Of a stretch of DNA of 64,000 bases, positions 43,484-52,532 are shown piece after piece. Below the pieces are notes generated by a model. That model was not told the origin of the DNA. It saw only the letters and a list, made by a program, of their open reading frames with translations, and made no database searches. The position numbers were made by a program, and so were the translations under genes. The stretch comes from Brevibacterium sp. JSBI002 (lineage in GTDB: Bacteria > Actinomycetota > Actinomycetes > Actinomycetales > Brevibacteriaceae). Where the stretch lies: NCBI RefSeq assembly GCF_026013965.1, contig NZ_CP110341.1:1736001-1800000 (forward strand). Direction: 5' to 3'. Numbering within the stretch: the stretch's first letter is position 1; each line of letters opens with the position of its first letter.

Positions 43484-44122
43484 CTAAGCGGTGATGGTCT
43501 CGTGCAGGGTTTCGTCGAGTCGCTGCGCCACATCTTCGGGAGTGACCGTGCGACCGAGCTCAGCACTGATGGACGTGGTGTCGGCGTCTGTGATCCCACA
43601 CGGGATGATGGACTCATAGGCGCCGAGGTCGTTGCTGCAGTTCAGGGCCAGGCCGTGCATCGTCACGCCTTCGTGGATGCGGATGCCGATGGCGCCGATC
43701 TTGCGGTCACGACGGAGTTCGTCGCCGCGCAGCCAGACACCGGCACGGCCTTCGATCGTGGTCGCCTCGATCTCGTATTCGGAGAGCAGTCGGATCATCG
43801 CATCCTCGAGTTGGGACACGAAGAGTCGGACCTCTTTGGGGTCGTTGAGCTTGTAGATGCAGTAGGCGACCAGCTGTCCGGGACCGTGCCAGGTGATCTT
43901 CCCGCCGCGGTCGACGTCGATGACATCGGTGCCGTCGGTGGGCCGTTCGAAGTCCTCGGTGCGTTTGCCGGCCGTATAAACCGGGGAATGCTCGAGGAGC
44001 AGGATCGTCGACCGACGGTCGCCTGCGAGCACTTCGTCGTGGTATCTCTTCTGCAATTCCCAAGTCTGCCGATAGTCCGAGAGGACAGGGGCGAACCCGA
44101 GCGTTTCTGTGGCCAGGGGCAT
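43484..44122 (-). CDS. lipB: Octanoyl-ACP:protein octanoyltransferase
   Basis: Transfers octanoate from ACP to lipoyl domains. The 212-residue protein has the family block [16 protein letters not shown], the catalytic Lys141 in [13 protein letters not shown] and Cys175 in SIIPCGITD. It is the first gene of lipB-lipA. Start ATG 44122. It diverges from the membrane pseudokinase-like gene. Confidence 0.96.
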   Translation of the reverse strand: MPLATETLGFAPVLSDYRQTWELQKRYHDEVLAGDRRSTILLLEHSPVYTAGKRTEDFERPTDGTDVIDVDRGGKITWHGPGQLVAYCIYKLNDPKEVRLFVSQLEDAMIRLLSEYEIEATTIEGRAGVWLRGDELRRDRKIGAIGIRIHEGVTMHGLALNCSNDLGAYESIIPCGITDADTTSISAELGRTVTPEDVAQRLDETLHETITA

Positions 44123-44202
44123 GGCTCCACACTATGACTCTTGATCCCAGTGTTCAATTTGTTTCCAATCACATCTGCCGACCTCCACCGAGGCTGTGGC
44201 CC

Positions 44203-44256
44203 TTGACACATAACGACATCGGCTAGCATCATTACACATCATTAAACATGATTAAA
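44203..44256 (+). promoter_or_regulatory. Consensus -35 element followed by three tandem 10-bp repeats
   Basis: TTGACA (44203-44208) is a perfect -35. At 44227-44256 CATCATTACA, CATCATTAAA and CATGATTAAA lie head to tail, an AT-rich island in GC-rich DNA. They overlap the expected -10 and start point of the gene at 44291. A 10-bp period puts the copies on one DNA face, as for a multimeric repressor or activator. Confidence 0.5.
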
Positions 44257-44290
44257 CGCAACTGATCATCATCAACGGAGATGAGGAACC

Positions 44291-45706
44291 ATGACATGGG
44301 TGTTCCAAGCAACGATTGCGGATGATATCCACCGCGTCGTCGATTCCGACGGTCGCAGTGCGTGGGGCGTCGTGCACAATGACTTCGATGCCGACGATCC
44401 CCGTGTACTCGCCCTCACCGAGGTGGCTCTGCCGAACGGCGCCCGTTCCCTTCTCATCGTCCCCGCTTCGCCCGGAGGGCTCGTCCTCGACGTGATCCGC
44501 GCCTATCAGGGACTGACCGAGGCCGAGCTGTGCACCCTGTTCCTGGGCATCATCGAGGAGCTCACGACGTGCACGCGGCCAGAGGATCGGCTCACTCTGA
44601 CCGCGTTCTCCCTCGACGCACACGGTCGACCGGTCATCATTCCCGGAGTCTCGGCGCCCATGGCGACGACACCGCGCCGCGCCGTGGGAGAGATGATCTA
44701 TCACGCCGTCCACGGGCGTCCGTGGGCCGAGGTGCTGCTTCCCGTCGAACTCGCACTGTCCGATTCATCGTCGGCGCTGCGGTCACTTGTCGCAGGTCTC
44801 CTGGACGATGCGGCGTCCGATATCGGGTTGGGCACCGCCCTCGCCGAGGCGGCCGATTCCCTGCGTGCACTCGACCGTCCCGCTGCGCTGCCAATGGTGC
44901 CGGCCGAGAGCGGGACGTCGCCGGAATCGGCCCTCACGGCTCGACTGCGCGTGGCAACTGGGCTCAGACCGAACCGGCGATCGGAGGAGGACAGCGGTTC
45001 GACGTGCAGCGCACCGGCTCCGCCTCTGCGCAGGGGCGGAGTGTCTCCGCTGCGCGCCGAGGCGAAGAGTTCGCGACGCTCGAGACGCAAACGCGGGCGC
45101 GCCGATGGCCGAAAGGGATGGATGACACCGCTGTTGGACTCCGTGGACTCCCTGTGGACACGCGTGCGGGCGGTGGACCTGCAGCGTTGGTTCGGACGCA
45201 GCACCCTGCTCATCGGCCTCACCGTGTGCCTGACGGTTCTCGGCGGAATCGTCGTCTGGTCCTCATGGTCGTCCACCGCGGCCGTGAGCGGAGAGGAGGC
45301 GTCGTCGGCCAAAGGGGCGGACAGGTCGCCCGAACCGCAGCCAACGATGAACGCAGACGACATGACCGCAGTCCTCGAGGAGCTGTGTGCGTCACGGGCA
45401 ACAGCTCTCAGCAAGGGCGACGAGGCGGCGCTGAAGGCGCTGACGGTGCCCGAATCAGCCGCCGCAGCGGCCGATGAGCTCATCGATCTTTCGGCGTATG
45501 CCGACTCCGACTATTCGATTGATGTCGAGGACGTGGAGATCGTCGCCGCCGACGATGACCGGGTGGTAGCCTCGGCGCTCATGCGCTCGAGCGGAGGCAC
45601 CGGGGCCGACCTGGTGGAGTTCGCCGAGCAGACAGTCGAGTTCGAACTGCGCAGAGTCGAGGGGGCATGGCTCGTGGCGGAGGTACGGGAGGCAACGTCG
45701 CGGTGA
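44291..45706 (+). CDS. Single-pass membrane protein with pseudokinase-like N-terminus
   Basis: A 471-residue protein that I do not recognise as a named family. Residues about 1-180 resemble a very degenerate kinase-like fold: YQGLTEAELCTLFLGIIEEL where kinases have helix E, then TAFSLDAHGRPVIIPGVSAP in the place of the catalytic and DFG loops, with none of the catalytic residues. A basic, low-complexity linker (residues about 210-275) leads to one membrane helix near 305-327 (LLIGLTVCLTVLGGIVVW). The outer part (about 345-471) looks like an NTF2-like domain preceded by an acidic linker. It is monocistronic with its own promoter and terminator. Signalling or envelope function is a guess. Confidence 0.6.
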   Translation: MTWVFQATIADDIHRVVDSDGRSAWGVVHNDFDADDPRVLALTEVALPNGARSLLIVPASPGGLVLDVIRAYQGLTEAELCTLFLGIIEELTTCTRPEDRLTLTAFSLDAHGRPVIIPGVSAPMATTPRRAVGEMIYHAVHGRPWAEVLLPVELALSDSSSALRSLVAGLLDDAASDIGLGTALAEAADSLRALDRPAALPMVPAESGTSPESALTARLRVATGLRPNRRSEEDSGSTCSAPAPPLRRGGVSPLRAEAKSSRRSRRKRGRADGRKGWMTPLLDSVDSLWTRVRAVDLQRWFGRSTLLIGLTVCLTVLGGIVVWSSWSSTAAVSGEEASSAKGADRSPEPQPTMNADDMTAVLEELCASRATALSKGDEAALKALTVPESAAAAADELIDLSAYADSDYSIDVEDVEIVAADDDRVVASALMRSSGGTGADLVEFAEQTVEFELRRVEGAWLVAEVREATSR

Positions 45707-45712
45707 ATGGCC

Positions 45713-45744
45713 CGAGGGGCCGACCACGAATGGTCGGCCCCTCG
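45713..45744. terminator. Convergent terminator before sucB
   Basis: CGAGGGGCCGACCA and TGGTCGGCCCCTCG form a perfect 14-bp stem around CGAA, between the convergent genes at 44291-45706 and 45769-47655. Confidence 0.8.
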
Positions 45745-45768
45745 AAGAGGTGTGTCGGTCAGTCAGGC

Positions 45769-47655
45769 TCAGAGGTCGAGATCGGCCTCGAAGTTGCCTT
45801 CTTCCAGACGTGCCTTGATGGTCTGCAGGAATCGTCCTGCATCCGCACCGTCGACCAACTGGTGGTTGTAGGTCAACGGCAGGTACACCATGTCGCGGAT
45901 GGCGATCGCCTCGTCACCGTCGGCCGTCTTCACGGCGATGGGACGGCGAACGATCGCGCCCGTGCCGATGATGCCCATCTGCGGCTGGTTGATGATCGGC
46001 GTGTCGAACAGCGCCCCGACGGAACCGATGTTGGTCACCGTGAAGGTTCCGCCCGAGAGCTCGTCCGGCATGATCTTGTTGCTGCGAGTCCGGTCAGCGA
46101 CATCGTCGATGGCCTTTGACAGACCTGCGACGCTGAGATCACCGGCATCCTTGATCACGGGCACGAGCAGTCCGCGCGGGGTATCGACCGCGACGGCCAG
46201 GTGCTCGTGATCGAAGTAGGTGATCTGTTGCGACTCGAGATCGTACTGGGCGTTGACCTTCGGGTGCACCTGAAGCGCTTCGACGATGGCCTTGGCGAAG
46301 AACGGCAGGTAGGTCAGCTTCGAACCGTGCTTGGCCTGGAACGCTTCCTTGTTGGCCTTGCGCAGCTTGACGACGCGAGACATATCCACTTCGATGACCT
46401 GCGTGAGCTGAGCGGAGACATCGAGGGACTCGCTCATGCGCTTGGCGATGGTCTGGCGGATACGCGAGGCCTTCTCCGTGGTGCCGCGCAGCTTCGCAGC
46501 CTCCTCGGGGATCTCGACCTTGAACGGAGCCTTCGGTGCCCCGGCCGATGCGCCGGACTGTGCCGCGGGAGCGGCAGCAGGGCCGTTCTTCGCCGCCGAC
46601 TCGACATCCTGCTTGCGGATGCGTCCGCCCACTCCGGTGCCGGTGACCTGCGAGAGATCGACACCCTTCTCGCGGGCCAGACGGCGCACGAGGGGAGTGA
46701 CGTAGGCAGCGTTCTCGCCGACGGTGTCGGCGGCGGCAGGTGCCTGTGCAGCGGCCTCCACCGGCTCTTCGGCCTGAGCGGCAGAAGCCGACTGCGCCGA
46801 CGCGTCTGCGGCCGGCTTGGGAGCCGATTCCTGCTTCGGCGCCTCCTCCTTGGGGGCTTCCTGTTTCGGAGCCTCTTCAGCGGGGGCTTCCTCCTTCGGA
46901 GCTTCCTCGGCGGGGGCTTCCTCCTTCGGAGCTTCCTCGGCGGGGGCTTCCTCCTTCGGAGCTTCCTCGGCCGGTGCGGATTCGGCCGGGGCACCGGAAC
47001 CGATGCGGGCCAGAGGCGCGCCGACCTCGACGGTGTCGTCCTCGTCCGCCAGGTGAGCCTGAACGACTCCGGCAACGGGGGAGGGGACCTCGGTGTCGAC
47101 CTTGTCGGTGGAGACCTCGAGAAGCGGTTCGTCGACCTCGACCTCTTCACCGACCTCCTTGAGCCAGCGGGTCACGGTGCCCTCGGTGACGGATTCGCCG
47201 AGCGCGGGCATCGTGATCTCGGTGCCTTCGGAGGATGCGGAATCCGAAGCGGCAGGGGCCGACTCCTCCGCCGGTGCCTCATCGGCTGCCGGTGCTTCGT
47301 CAGCGGGAGCCTCTTCAGCAGGGGCTTCCTCGGCCGAAGCCTCTTCAGCAGGGGCTTCTTCGGCCGAAGCCTCAGCAGGCTCCTCGGCGGGTTCCTCGTC
47401 GTCGGATGAAGCGCCGCTGCCGTCGCCGATGTAGGCGAGGTCGCCGCCGACCTCGACCACGTCATCTTCTTCGGCCAGGATCTTCTCGAGGGTGCCGGCG
47501 TACGGGCTCGGGATCTCAGTGTCGACCTTGTCGGTCGACACCTCGAGCAACGGTTCGTCTACCTCGACTTCTTCGCCCACTTCCTTGAGCCAGCGAGTGA
47601 CAGTGCCCTCGGTGACCGACTCTCCGAGAGCCGGCATCTGAACGGAATTCGACAT
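45769..47655 (-). CDS. sucB: 2-oxoacid dehydrogenase E2, two lipoyl domains (SucB/DlaT type)
   Basis: Lipoate acyltransferase core shared by PDH and related complexes in actinobacteria. The 628-residue protein has two lipoyl domains ([10 protein letters not shown] with Lys43, and the same motif again near residue 190), each followed by a long Ala/Glu/Pro-rich linker, a peripheral-subunit-binding domain ([20 protein letters not shown]) and the catalytic domain, with His598 in [15 protein letters not shown]. The linkers carry 30-bp tandem DNA repeats. ATG 47655. It follows lpdA by 21 bases. AceE at 12.6-15.4 kb is the likely E1 partner for pyruvate. Confidence 0.94.
   Translation of the reverse strand: MSNSVQMPALGESVTEGTVTRWLKEVGEEVEVDEPLLEVSTDKVDTEIPSPYAGTLEKILAEEDDVVEVGGDLAYIGDGSGASSDDEEPAEEPAEASAEEAPAEEASAEEAPAEEAPADEAPAADEAPAEESAPAASDSASSEGTEITMPALGESVTEGTVTRWLKEVGEEVEVDEPLLEVSTDKVDTEVPSPVAGVVQAHLADEDDTVEVGAPLARIGSGAPAESAPAEEAPKEEAPAEEAPKEEAPAEEAPKEEAPAEEAPKQEAPKEEAPKQESAPKPAADASAQSASAAQAEEPVEAAAQAPAAADTVGENAAYVTPLVRRLAREKGVDLSQVTGTGVGGRIRKQDVESAAKNGPAAAPAAQSGASAGAPKAPFKVEIPEEAAKLRGTTEKASRIRQTIAKRMSESLDVSAQLTQVIEVDMSRVVKLRKANKEAFQAKHGSKLTYLPFFAKAIVEALQVHPKVNAQYDLESQQITYFDHEHLAVAVDTPRGLLVPVIKDAGDLSVAGLSKAIDDVADRTRSNKIMPDELSGGTFTVTNIGSVGALFDTPIINQPQMGIIGTGAIVRRPIAVKTADGDEAIAIRDMVYLPLTYNHQLVDGADAGRFLQTIKARLEEGNFEADLDL
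46881..46970 (-). repeat. Three perfect 30-bp tandem repeats in the second E2 linker
   Basis: The 30-base unit beginning CGGGGGCTTCCTCCTTCGG occurs at 46881-46910, 46911-46940 and 46941-46970 without a mismatch and encodes a 10-residue Glu-Ala-Pro-Lys unit. Partial copies flank it. Confidence 0.9.
47311..47370 (-). repeat. Two 30-bp tandem repeats in the first E2 linker
   Basis: The unit starting CTCTTCAGCAGGGGCTTC occurs at 47311-47340 and 47341-47370 with one mismatch. It encodes the Glu-Ala-Ser/Pro linker between the lipoyl domains. Confidence 0.85.
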
Positions 47656-47676
47656 GAGTATTCGTCTCCTCGGATC

Positions 47677-49065
47677 TTATGAGTGGAAGTGCAGAGGTTT
47701 GCCGGCCAGGGCCAGGTGGGCCTCGCCGAGTGCTTCGTTCTGCGTGGGGTGCGCGTGGATGAGCTGCGCGACTTCCTCGGGGAATGCTTCCCAATTGACG
47801 ATGAGCTGAGCTTCACCGGCCTGCTCGGACAGACGCGCGCCGATACCGTGCACGCCCACGACCGGACCGTCCTTTTCCCGGACGACCTTGATCAGACCTG
47901 TCGTGTTCAGGATCACGGACTTGCCGTTGCCGCCGAGGTTGTACTCGAGCGATTCGACCTGATCCTTGCCGTACTTCTCTTCCGCCTGTGCGGAGGAGAG
48001 TCCGACGGAGAAGATCTCCGGTTCGCAGTAGGTTACGCGGGGGATACCGGATTCGACGACCGGTGCCGGGTTGAGTCCGGCGATCTCCTCGGCGATGAAG
48101 ATGCCCTGGCCGAAGGCGCGGTGGGCCAGTTGGAGTCCGGGGACGATATCGCCGCAGGCGTAGATGTTGCCGACGCCGGTGTGGAGACGTTCGTTGGCGA
48201 GGACGAATCCGCGATCCATCGGGATACCCTGCTCTTCGAAGCCGAAGCCCTCGGTGACCGGGCCGCGGCCGACCGCCACGAGGAGGTACTCCGCCTCGAG
48301 CGTCGAACCGTCTTCGAGAGTAACCTTGACCCCGTCGGCCGTCTCTTCGACGCCCTTGAACATGACGCCGAGCTTGAACTTGATCTTGCGCTTCTTGAAA
48401 GCGCGCTCGAGGTTCTTCGAGATGGTCTCGTCCTCGTTGGCAACGAGGTGCTTGAGGCCCTCGACGATCGTGACGTCAGCTCCGAAGGAGTTCCAGACGC
48501 TGGCGAACTCGACGCCGATGACGCCGCCGCCGAGCACGATGGCCGAGCTCGGGACCTTGTCGAGCTGGAGAGCTTCGGTGCTCGTGATCACGCGGTCGGT
48601 GACCTCGAGTCCGATGGTCTTCGATGTCGAACCGGTCGAGAGCAGAACGTTCGTGCCCTTGACGGTGTGGTTGCCGTCTTCGCCGGTGACCTCGACAGTG
48701 TCTTTGCCGACGAGCTTGCCGGTGCCGAAGTAGGTGTCGATTCCGCGAGCCTTGACCAGACCCTGCAGACCCTTGTAGTTGCGGGTGATGACCCCGTCCT
48801 TGTACTCGAGCACCTTGGCGATGTCGATCCCCTTGAACTCGGCTTCGATGCCGAAGGTCTCGGAGTTCTTGGCGGTGTCGGCGACTTCTGCGGCGTGCAG
48901 AAGAGCCTTCGTCGGAACGCAGCCACGGTGCAGGCAGGTGCCTCCCACCTTGTCGCGTTCGATCAAAGCGACCTTCATGTCGAGCTCTGCGGCTCGCAGA
49001 GCAGCGGCATAGCCACCGGTTCCGCCACCCAGAACGACAAGGTCGTAGGTCAATTCGTCACTCAC
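47677..49065 (-). CDS. lpdA: Dihydrolipoyl dehydrogenase (E3)
   Basis: FAD enzyme that reoxidises dihydrolipoyl groups with NAD+. The 462-residue protein has DLVVLGGGTGGYAAALRAAE, the redox pair Cys44/Cys49 in GGTCLHRGC, the NAD motif IVLGGGVIGVEFASVWNSFG and the C-terminal HAHPTQNEALGEA with the catalytic His/Glu dyad. GTG 49065 has GAGGAG nine bases upstream. The first gene of an lpdA-sucB operon, it also serves the AceE complex. Confidence 0.96.
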   Translation of the reverse strand: MSDELTYDLVVLGGGTGGYAAALRAAELDMKVALIERDKVGGTCLHRGCVPTKALLHAAEVADTAKNSETFGIEAEFKGIDIAKVLEYKDGVITRNYKGLQGLVKARGIDTYFGTGKLVGKDTVEVTGEDGNHTVKGTNVLLSTGSTSKTIGLEVTDRVITSTEALQLDKVPSSAIVLGGGVIGVEFASVWNSFGADVTIVEGLKHLVANEDETISKNLERAFKKRKIKFKLGVMFKGVEETADGVKVTLEDGSTLEAEYLLVAVGRGPVTEGFGFEEQGIPMDRGFVLANERLHTGVGNIYACGDIVPGLQLAHRAFGQGIFIAEEIAGLNPAPVVESGIPRVTYCEPEIFSVGLSSAQAEEKYGKDQVESLEYNLGGNGKSVILNTTGLIKVVREKDGPVVGVHGIGARLSEQAGEAQLIVNWEAFPEEVAQLIHAHPTQNEALGEAHLALAGKPLHFHS

Positions 49066-49218
49066 GGATTTCTCCTCGTAGCTGTGAATAAGCCTGCAGT
49101 ACGCAGCTTTCAGTCTTATCTTTCCACTTTTCTTGCGCGGGGCGAAGAAAAACGCTGTCTGATTGGACACAGGTGGGCATCATCACGTTCACCTCGACAG
49201 CGTGTAGAACCACCGGGC

Positions 49219-50694
49219 TCAGGCCTTCGCCTTCGCGATTTCGATGAGGGTGCGCACCGCGGCTCCGGTCGCGGCCTTCGGTGTGTAGCCGAAGGGTGCT
49301 GAACCGTTGAAGCTCGGTCCGGCGATGTCGATATGCGCCCAGTTCGCATCCTCTCCGACGAACTCACGCAGGAACGCCGCAGCGGCGAGCATGCCGCCGG
49401 GGCGCGGTCCTGAGTTCGTGAGATCGGCGGCGGTGGAGTCGAATCCGGAGAGCATCTCCTCGGGGATCGGCATCGCCCACATCTGCTCACCGGCCACGGT
49501 CGCCGAGGCGATGACCTCTGCCCGTGCGGCCTCGGAGCCCATGACACCGGAGGTGCGTTCGCCGAGTGCGACGATCTGAGCACCGGTGAGTGTGGCCACA
49601 TCGATGAGCAGATCCGGATTCTCCGCACCGGCGTCGGTGAGCGCATCGGCGAGGACGAGTCGGCCCTCGGCATCGGTGTTCGTGACCTCGACGGTCTTGC
49701 CGCTGCGCATCTTCAGCACATCGCTAGGGCGCTGTGCCGAAGACCCGGGCATGTTCTCCGCCATCGGCAGCCACGCGGTGACCCGCACCGGGAGCTTGAG
49801 GTCGGCGATGCCGAAGAGCGCCTGCACAACGGCCGCGGAACCGGCCATATCGGACTTCATGTCCTCCATGCTCTTCGCCGGCTTGAGTGAGATGCCGCCG
49901 GAGTCGAAGGTGATTCCCTTGCCGACGAAGCTGAGATGGCGCTTGGCGCCGCGAGGGGCGTATTCGACCTTGACGAGGCGAGGTCCGCGGGTCGAACCCT
50001 GGCCGACGCCGATGATTCCGCCGTAGCCTCCGGCCTTGAGCTCCTTCTCACCGAGCACGGTGACCTTGAGCTTGCGGTCCTTGGCCTGGTCCTTGACGAT
50101 CTCGGCGTAGGACTCGGGGTAGAGATCGAGCGGGGGAGTGTTGACGAGATCGCGAGCTCTGTTCGTCGCGGCCGCGATCACTTCGCCGGCGTCATGGGCC
50201 GCGGCGAAGGTCTTGCCCTTGGGTCCGATGACGGTGATCTCGCCCGGCGTCGTGCCCTCGCTGCGGTAGTCGAGGAAACGGTAGGTTCCGAGTCCCACAC
50301 CCACCGTGACAGCTTCGACCTCGGTCGGAGTAGTGGCGGGCAGGGCCAGAGCGATCGACTCGACACCGTCGAGCACGCGCAGCGCCGCCCCAGCGCCGCG
50401 ACGCAGCGATTCAGCGGTTGCCGCGACATCGGAGTCATCGGGATCGAAGTCGCCGAGTCCGACGAGCAGGACGGAGTCGGCGGCGACACCCTTCGGAGCG
50501 GGAACACGAGCGGTGGATCCGGCCTTTCCGCTGAACCCGATGGCGCGAGCGGCTTCGTCGATGGCGGTCTTCGCCGCTTTCGCCCCTTCGAGCCCGAGGA
50601 CCGTCGAGTCCGCTGCCGCCAGCACCAGAACGGAGGCGGTGGCCTTCACCGGTGAGGTCGTGGAGTAGCTGCTGAGGGTGGTTGCACCAGCCAT
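49219..50694 (-). CDS. pepA: Leucyl aminopeptidase (M17)
   Basis: A two-metal M17 aminopeptidase of 491 residues. The catalytic signature NTDAEGRLVLADAL and the metal-binding block VGKGITFDSGGISLKPAKSM are intact. ATG 50694 follows AAGGGAACTC. The corresponding pepB gene is also close to dlaT in M. tuberculosis. It works in cytosolic peptide turnover and diverges from pyrD. Confidence 0.95.
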   Translation of the reverse strand: MAGATTLSSYSTTSPVKATASVLVLAAADSTVLGLEGAKAAKTAIDEAARAIGFSGKAGSTARVPAPKGVAADSVLLVGLGDFDPDDSDVAATAESLRRGAGAALRVLDGVESIALALPATTPTEVEAVTVGVGLGTYRFLDYRSEGTTPGEITVIGPKGKTFAAAHDAGEVIAAATNRARDLVNTPPLDLYPESYAEIVKDQAKDRKLKVTVLGEKELKAGGYGGIIGVGQGSTRGPRLVKVEYAPRGAKRHLSFVGKGITFDSGGISLKPAKSMEDMKSDMAGSAAVVQALFGIADLKLPVRVTAWLPMAENMPGSSAQRPSDVLKMRSGKTVEVTNTDAEGRLVLADALTDAGAENPDLLIDVATLTGAQIVALGERTSGVMGSEAARAEVIASATVAGEQMWAMPIPEEMLSGFDSTAADLTNSGPRPGGMLAAAAFLREFVGEDANWAHIDIAGPSFNGSAPFGYTPKAATGAAVRTLIEIAKAKA

Positions 50695-50780
50695 GAGTTC
50701 CCTTTCAGTCGTCTTTGAACGTTGATTCGATCCTAATGCCAAACACGTCGACTTGCTGAAGCAGTGAGTCGAGCGCCTGC

Positions 50781-50809
50781 TGAAGCGATGAGGGAGTCTG
50801 ACATATTCT
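50781..50809 (+). promoter_or_regulatory. Candidate promoter of pyrD, possibly giving a leaderless mRNA
   Basis: TGAAGC (50781-50786) and TATTCT (50804-50809) are 17 bases apart. The expected transcription start falls at about 50816, on or next to the GTG start of pyrD at 50817, and there is no Shine-Dalgarno. TGCTGAAGC also occurs 24 bases upstream (50754-50762). Confidence 0.35.
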
Positions 50810-50816
50810 TAGGTGC

Positions 50817-51923
50817 GTGTACTCATTGATCTTCAGACTCCTCTTCGTTCCGATGGATGCCGAACGGGCCCATCACCTCTCGTTCTCCGCGCTGCGCCTT
50901 CTTGACTCCGTTCCTCTGCTCGGTCGCCTGCTCCGCTTGGTCTGTGCCCGCGGCTCCGTCCGGCCCGTTCAGGTGATGGGTCTGCCCTTCCCCAACCGAG
51001 TGGGCCTGGCCGCCGGGTTCGATAAGAACGGTGTGGGGGTCCGTGCTCTGTCGTCGCTGGGCTTCGGACATATCGAAGTCGGAACGATCACCGCCCATGC
51101 GCAGCCGGGCAATGACCGTCCGCGGCTGTTCCGTCTGCGGAAGAATCTCGCCCTGCTCAATCGGATGGGGTTCAACAACGACGGTGCCCGGCAGGCGTCG
51201 TTCAACATCGCCGCTGAACGGAAGAAGATCGAGTCCCTCCCGCAGCGCCTGCGTCCGATCGTGGGCATCAACATCGGCAAGACGAAGGTCGTCGAGGCAG
51301 CCGATGCGGTGGCCGACTACGCGGCATCGACCCGTGCGCTGGCTCCTTTGGCCGACTACCTCGTCATCAATGTCAGCTCACCGAACACACCCGGTCTGCG
51401 CGACCTGCAGTCCGTGGACAGCCTGGAGCCGATCATCACCGCCGTCCGCGACACCGCCGCCGAGGTGGTCGAGAGTCCGCGATCGACGCTGGGCCATGTG
51501 CCCCTGCTGGTCAAGATCGCCCCGGATCTCGCCGACGAGGATGTCGTCGAGATCTGCGACCTCGCTCTGCGCACCGGCGTCGACGGACTCATCACGACGA
51601 ACACGACGATCGATCGTGGTGTGCTGTCCGGCGCCGAGGCGGAATTCGCCGAAGGTCAGGCCGGCGGCATCTCCGGACGCCCGGTGGCCGAACGCTCACT
51701 CGAGGTGCTGCGTCTGGTTAAGAAGCATGTGGGAGACGAGCTCACCGTCATCTCCGTCGGCGGTGTCGCGGATGCGAAAGACGCCCGGGCTCGAGTAGCC
51801 GCGGGCGCCGATCTTGTCCAGGCCTATTCGGAGATGATCTACTCCGGTCCGTTCTTTCCCGGCCGCATCGCGCGCGGCCTCGAGTCGAGTCGACTGCTCA
51901 TTCGGGGTACTGGCGGCGCTTGA
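50817..51923 (+). CDS. pyrD: Dihydroorotate dehydrogenase (quinone), class 2
   Basis: Membrane-associated FMN enzyme of pyrimidine synthesis that passes electrons to the quinone pool. The 368-residue protein has the N-terminal amphipathic class 2 extension (MYSLIFRLLFVPMDAERAHH), FPNRVGLAAGFDKNGVGV, the catalytic loop DYLVINVSSPNTPGLRDLQS with Ser, and GGISGRPV...ISVGGV for FMN phosphate. Start GTG 50817. Its last 26 bases overlap the convergent DUF3043 gene. Confidence 0.95.
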   Translation: MYSLIFRLLFVPMDAERAHHLSFSALRLLDSVPLLGRLLRLVCARGSVRPVQVMGLPFPNRVGLAAGFDKNGVGVRALSSLGFGHIEVGTITAHAQPGNDRPRLFRLRKNLALLNRMGFNNDGARQASFNIAAERKKIESLPQRLRPIVGINIGKTKVVEAADAVADYAASTRALAPLADYLVINVSSPNTPGLRDLQSVDSLEPIITAVRDTAAEVVESPRSTLGHVPLLVKIAPDLADEDVVEICDLALRTGVDGLITTNTTIDRGVLSGAEAEFAEGQAGGISGRPVAERSLEVLRLVKKHVGDELTVISVGGVADAKDARARVAAGADLVQAYSEMIYSGPFFPGRIARGLESSRLLIRGTGGA

Positions 51924-52509
51924 CCTGGGGCTTGGGCATGCGCAGCGGACGCAGCTGGATGCTGCGCATGACCGCGTAGAAGGTGATGCCCCGTTCGACT
52001 TCGCCGAACTTGTTGCGCAGCCGGTTCTTGAGGATGTAGTTGAGCACGAACCCGTCGAGGACGATCAGTGCGATGAGACCCCAGACGGCGTAGGTGAAGT
52101 ACTGCTGGATCTGCACCGGCTGCGTGAACGCGATGACGAGGATCAGGATCGCGGCAGGAATGAAGATCTCGCCGATCGAGAAGCGGGCATCGATGTAGTC
52201 GCGGATGTACCGGCGCTGCGGGCCCTTGTCACGGCGGGTGAGGTATTTCTCCTCGCCGTTCATCATGCCGATGCGTGCGCGGTCGCGCTCCTGCCGCTGG
52301 TGCTCCTTGGCTTGTCTGTTCGCGACTTTGCGATCCTTGTTCACCAAGGGCTGACGGCGCGCTGACTCCTGTTGGCTGCGCTTGGGCGTGGGCCGTCCCT
52401 TCTTCGCCTCCGCTTCGCGACGGGCGTCGGCTTCTGCGGAGAGGTCGTCATGGACTGGCTGAGAGGCGGAGGTTTCTTCGACCGCGCGAGATTTTTTGCT
52501 TCCGAACAC
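51898..52509 (-). CDS. DUF3043 membrane protein
   Basis: A 203-residue protein with a highly charged N-terminal half (RRQPLVNKDRKVANRQAKEH ... RDRARIGMMNGEEKYLTRRD) and two membrane helices at about residues 125-145 and 150-170 (IGEIFIPAAILILVIAFTQP; AVWGLIALIVLDGFVL). It matches actinobacterial DUF3043. Function unknown. GTG 52509 fits the family N-terminus MFGSKK. Its 3' end overlaps pyrD on the opposite strand. Confidence 0.82.
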   Translation of the reverse strand: MFGSKKSRAVEETSASQPVHDDLSAEADARREAEAKKGRPTPKRSQQESARRQPLVNKDRKVANRQAKEHQRQERDRARIGMMNGEEKYLTRRDKGPQRRYIRDYIDARFSIGEIFIPAAILILVIAFTQPVQIQQYFTYAVWGLIALIVLDGFVLNYILKNRLRNKFGEVERGITFYAVMRSIQLRPLRMPKPQVKRRQYPE

Positions 52510-52532
52510 GAGATGAATACTACCTTTGGAGA

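Noticed and set aside
44227..44256. Tandem repeats as the start of a CRISPR array or an origin
   Set aside because: The units are only 10 bp, contiguous and without spacers; no cas, dnaA or partition gene is present.
46881..46970. 30-bp tandem repeats as a mobile or CRISPR-like element
   Set aside because: They are contiguous, in frame and encode the Ala/Glu/Pro linker expected in a multi-domain E2.
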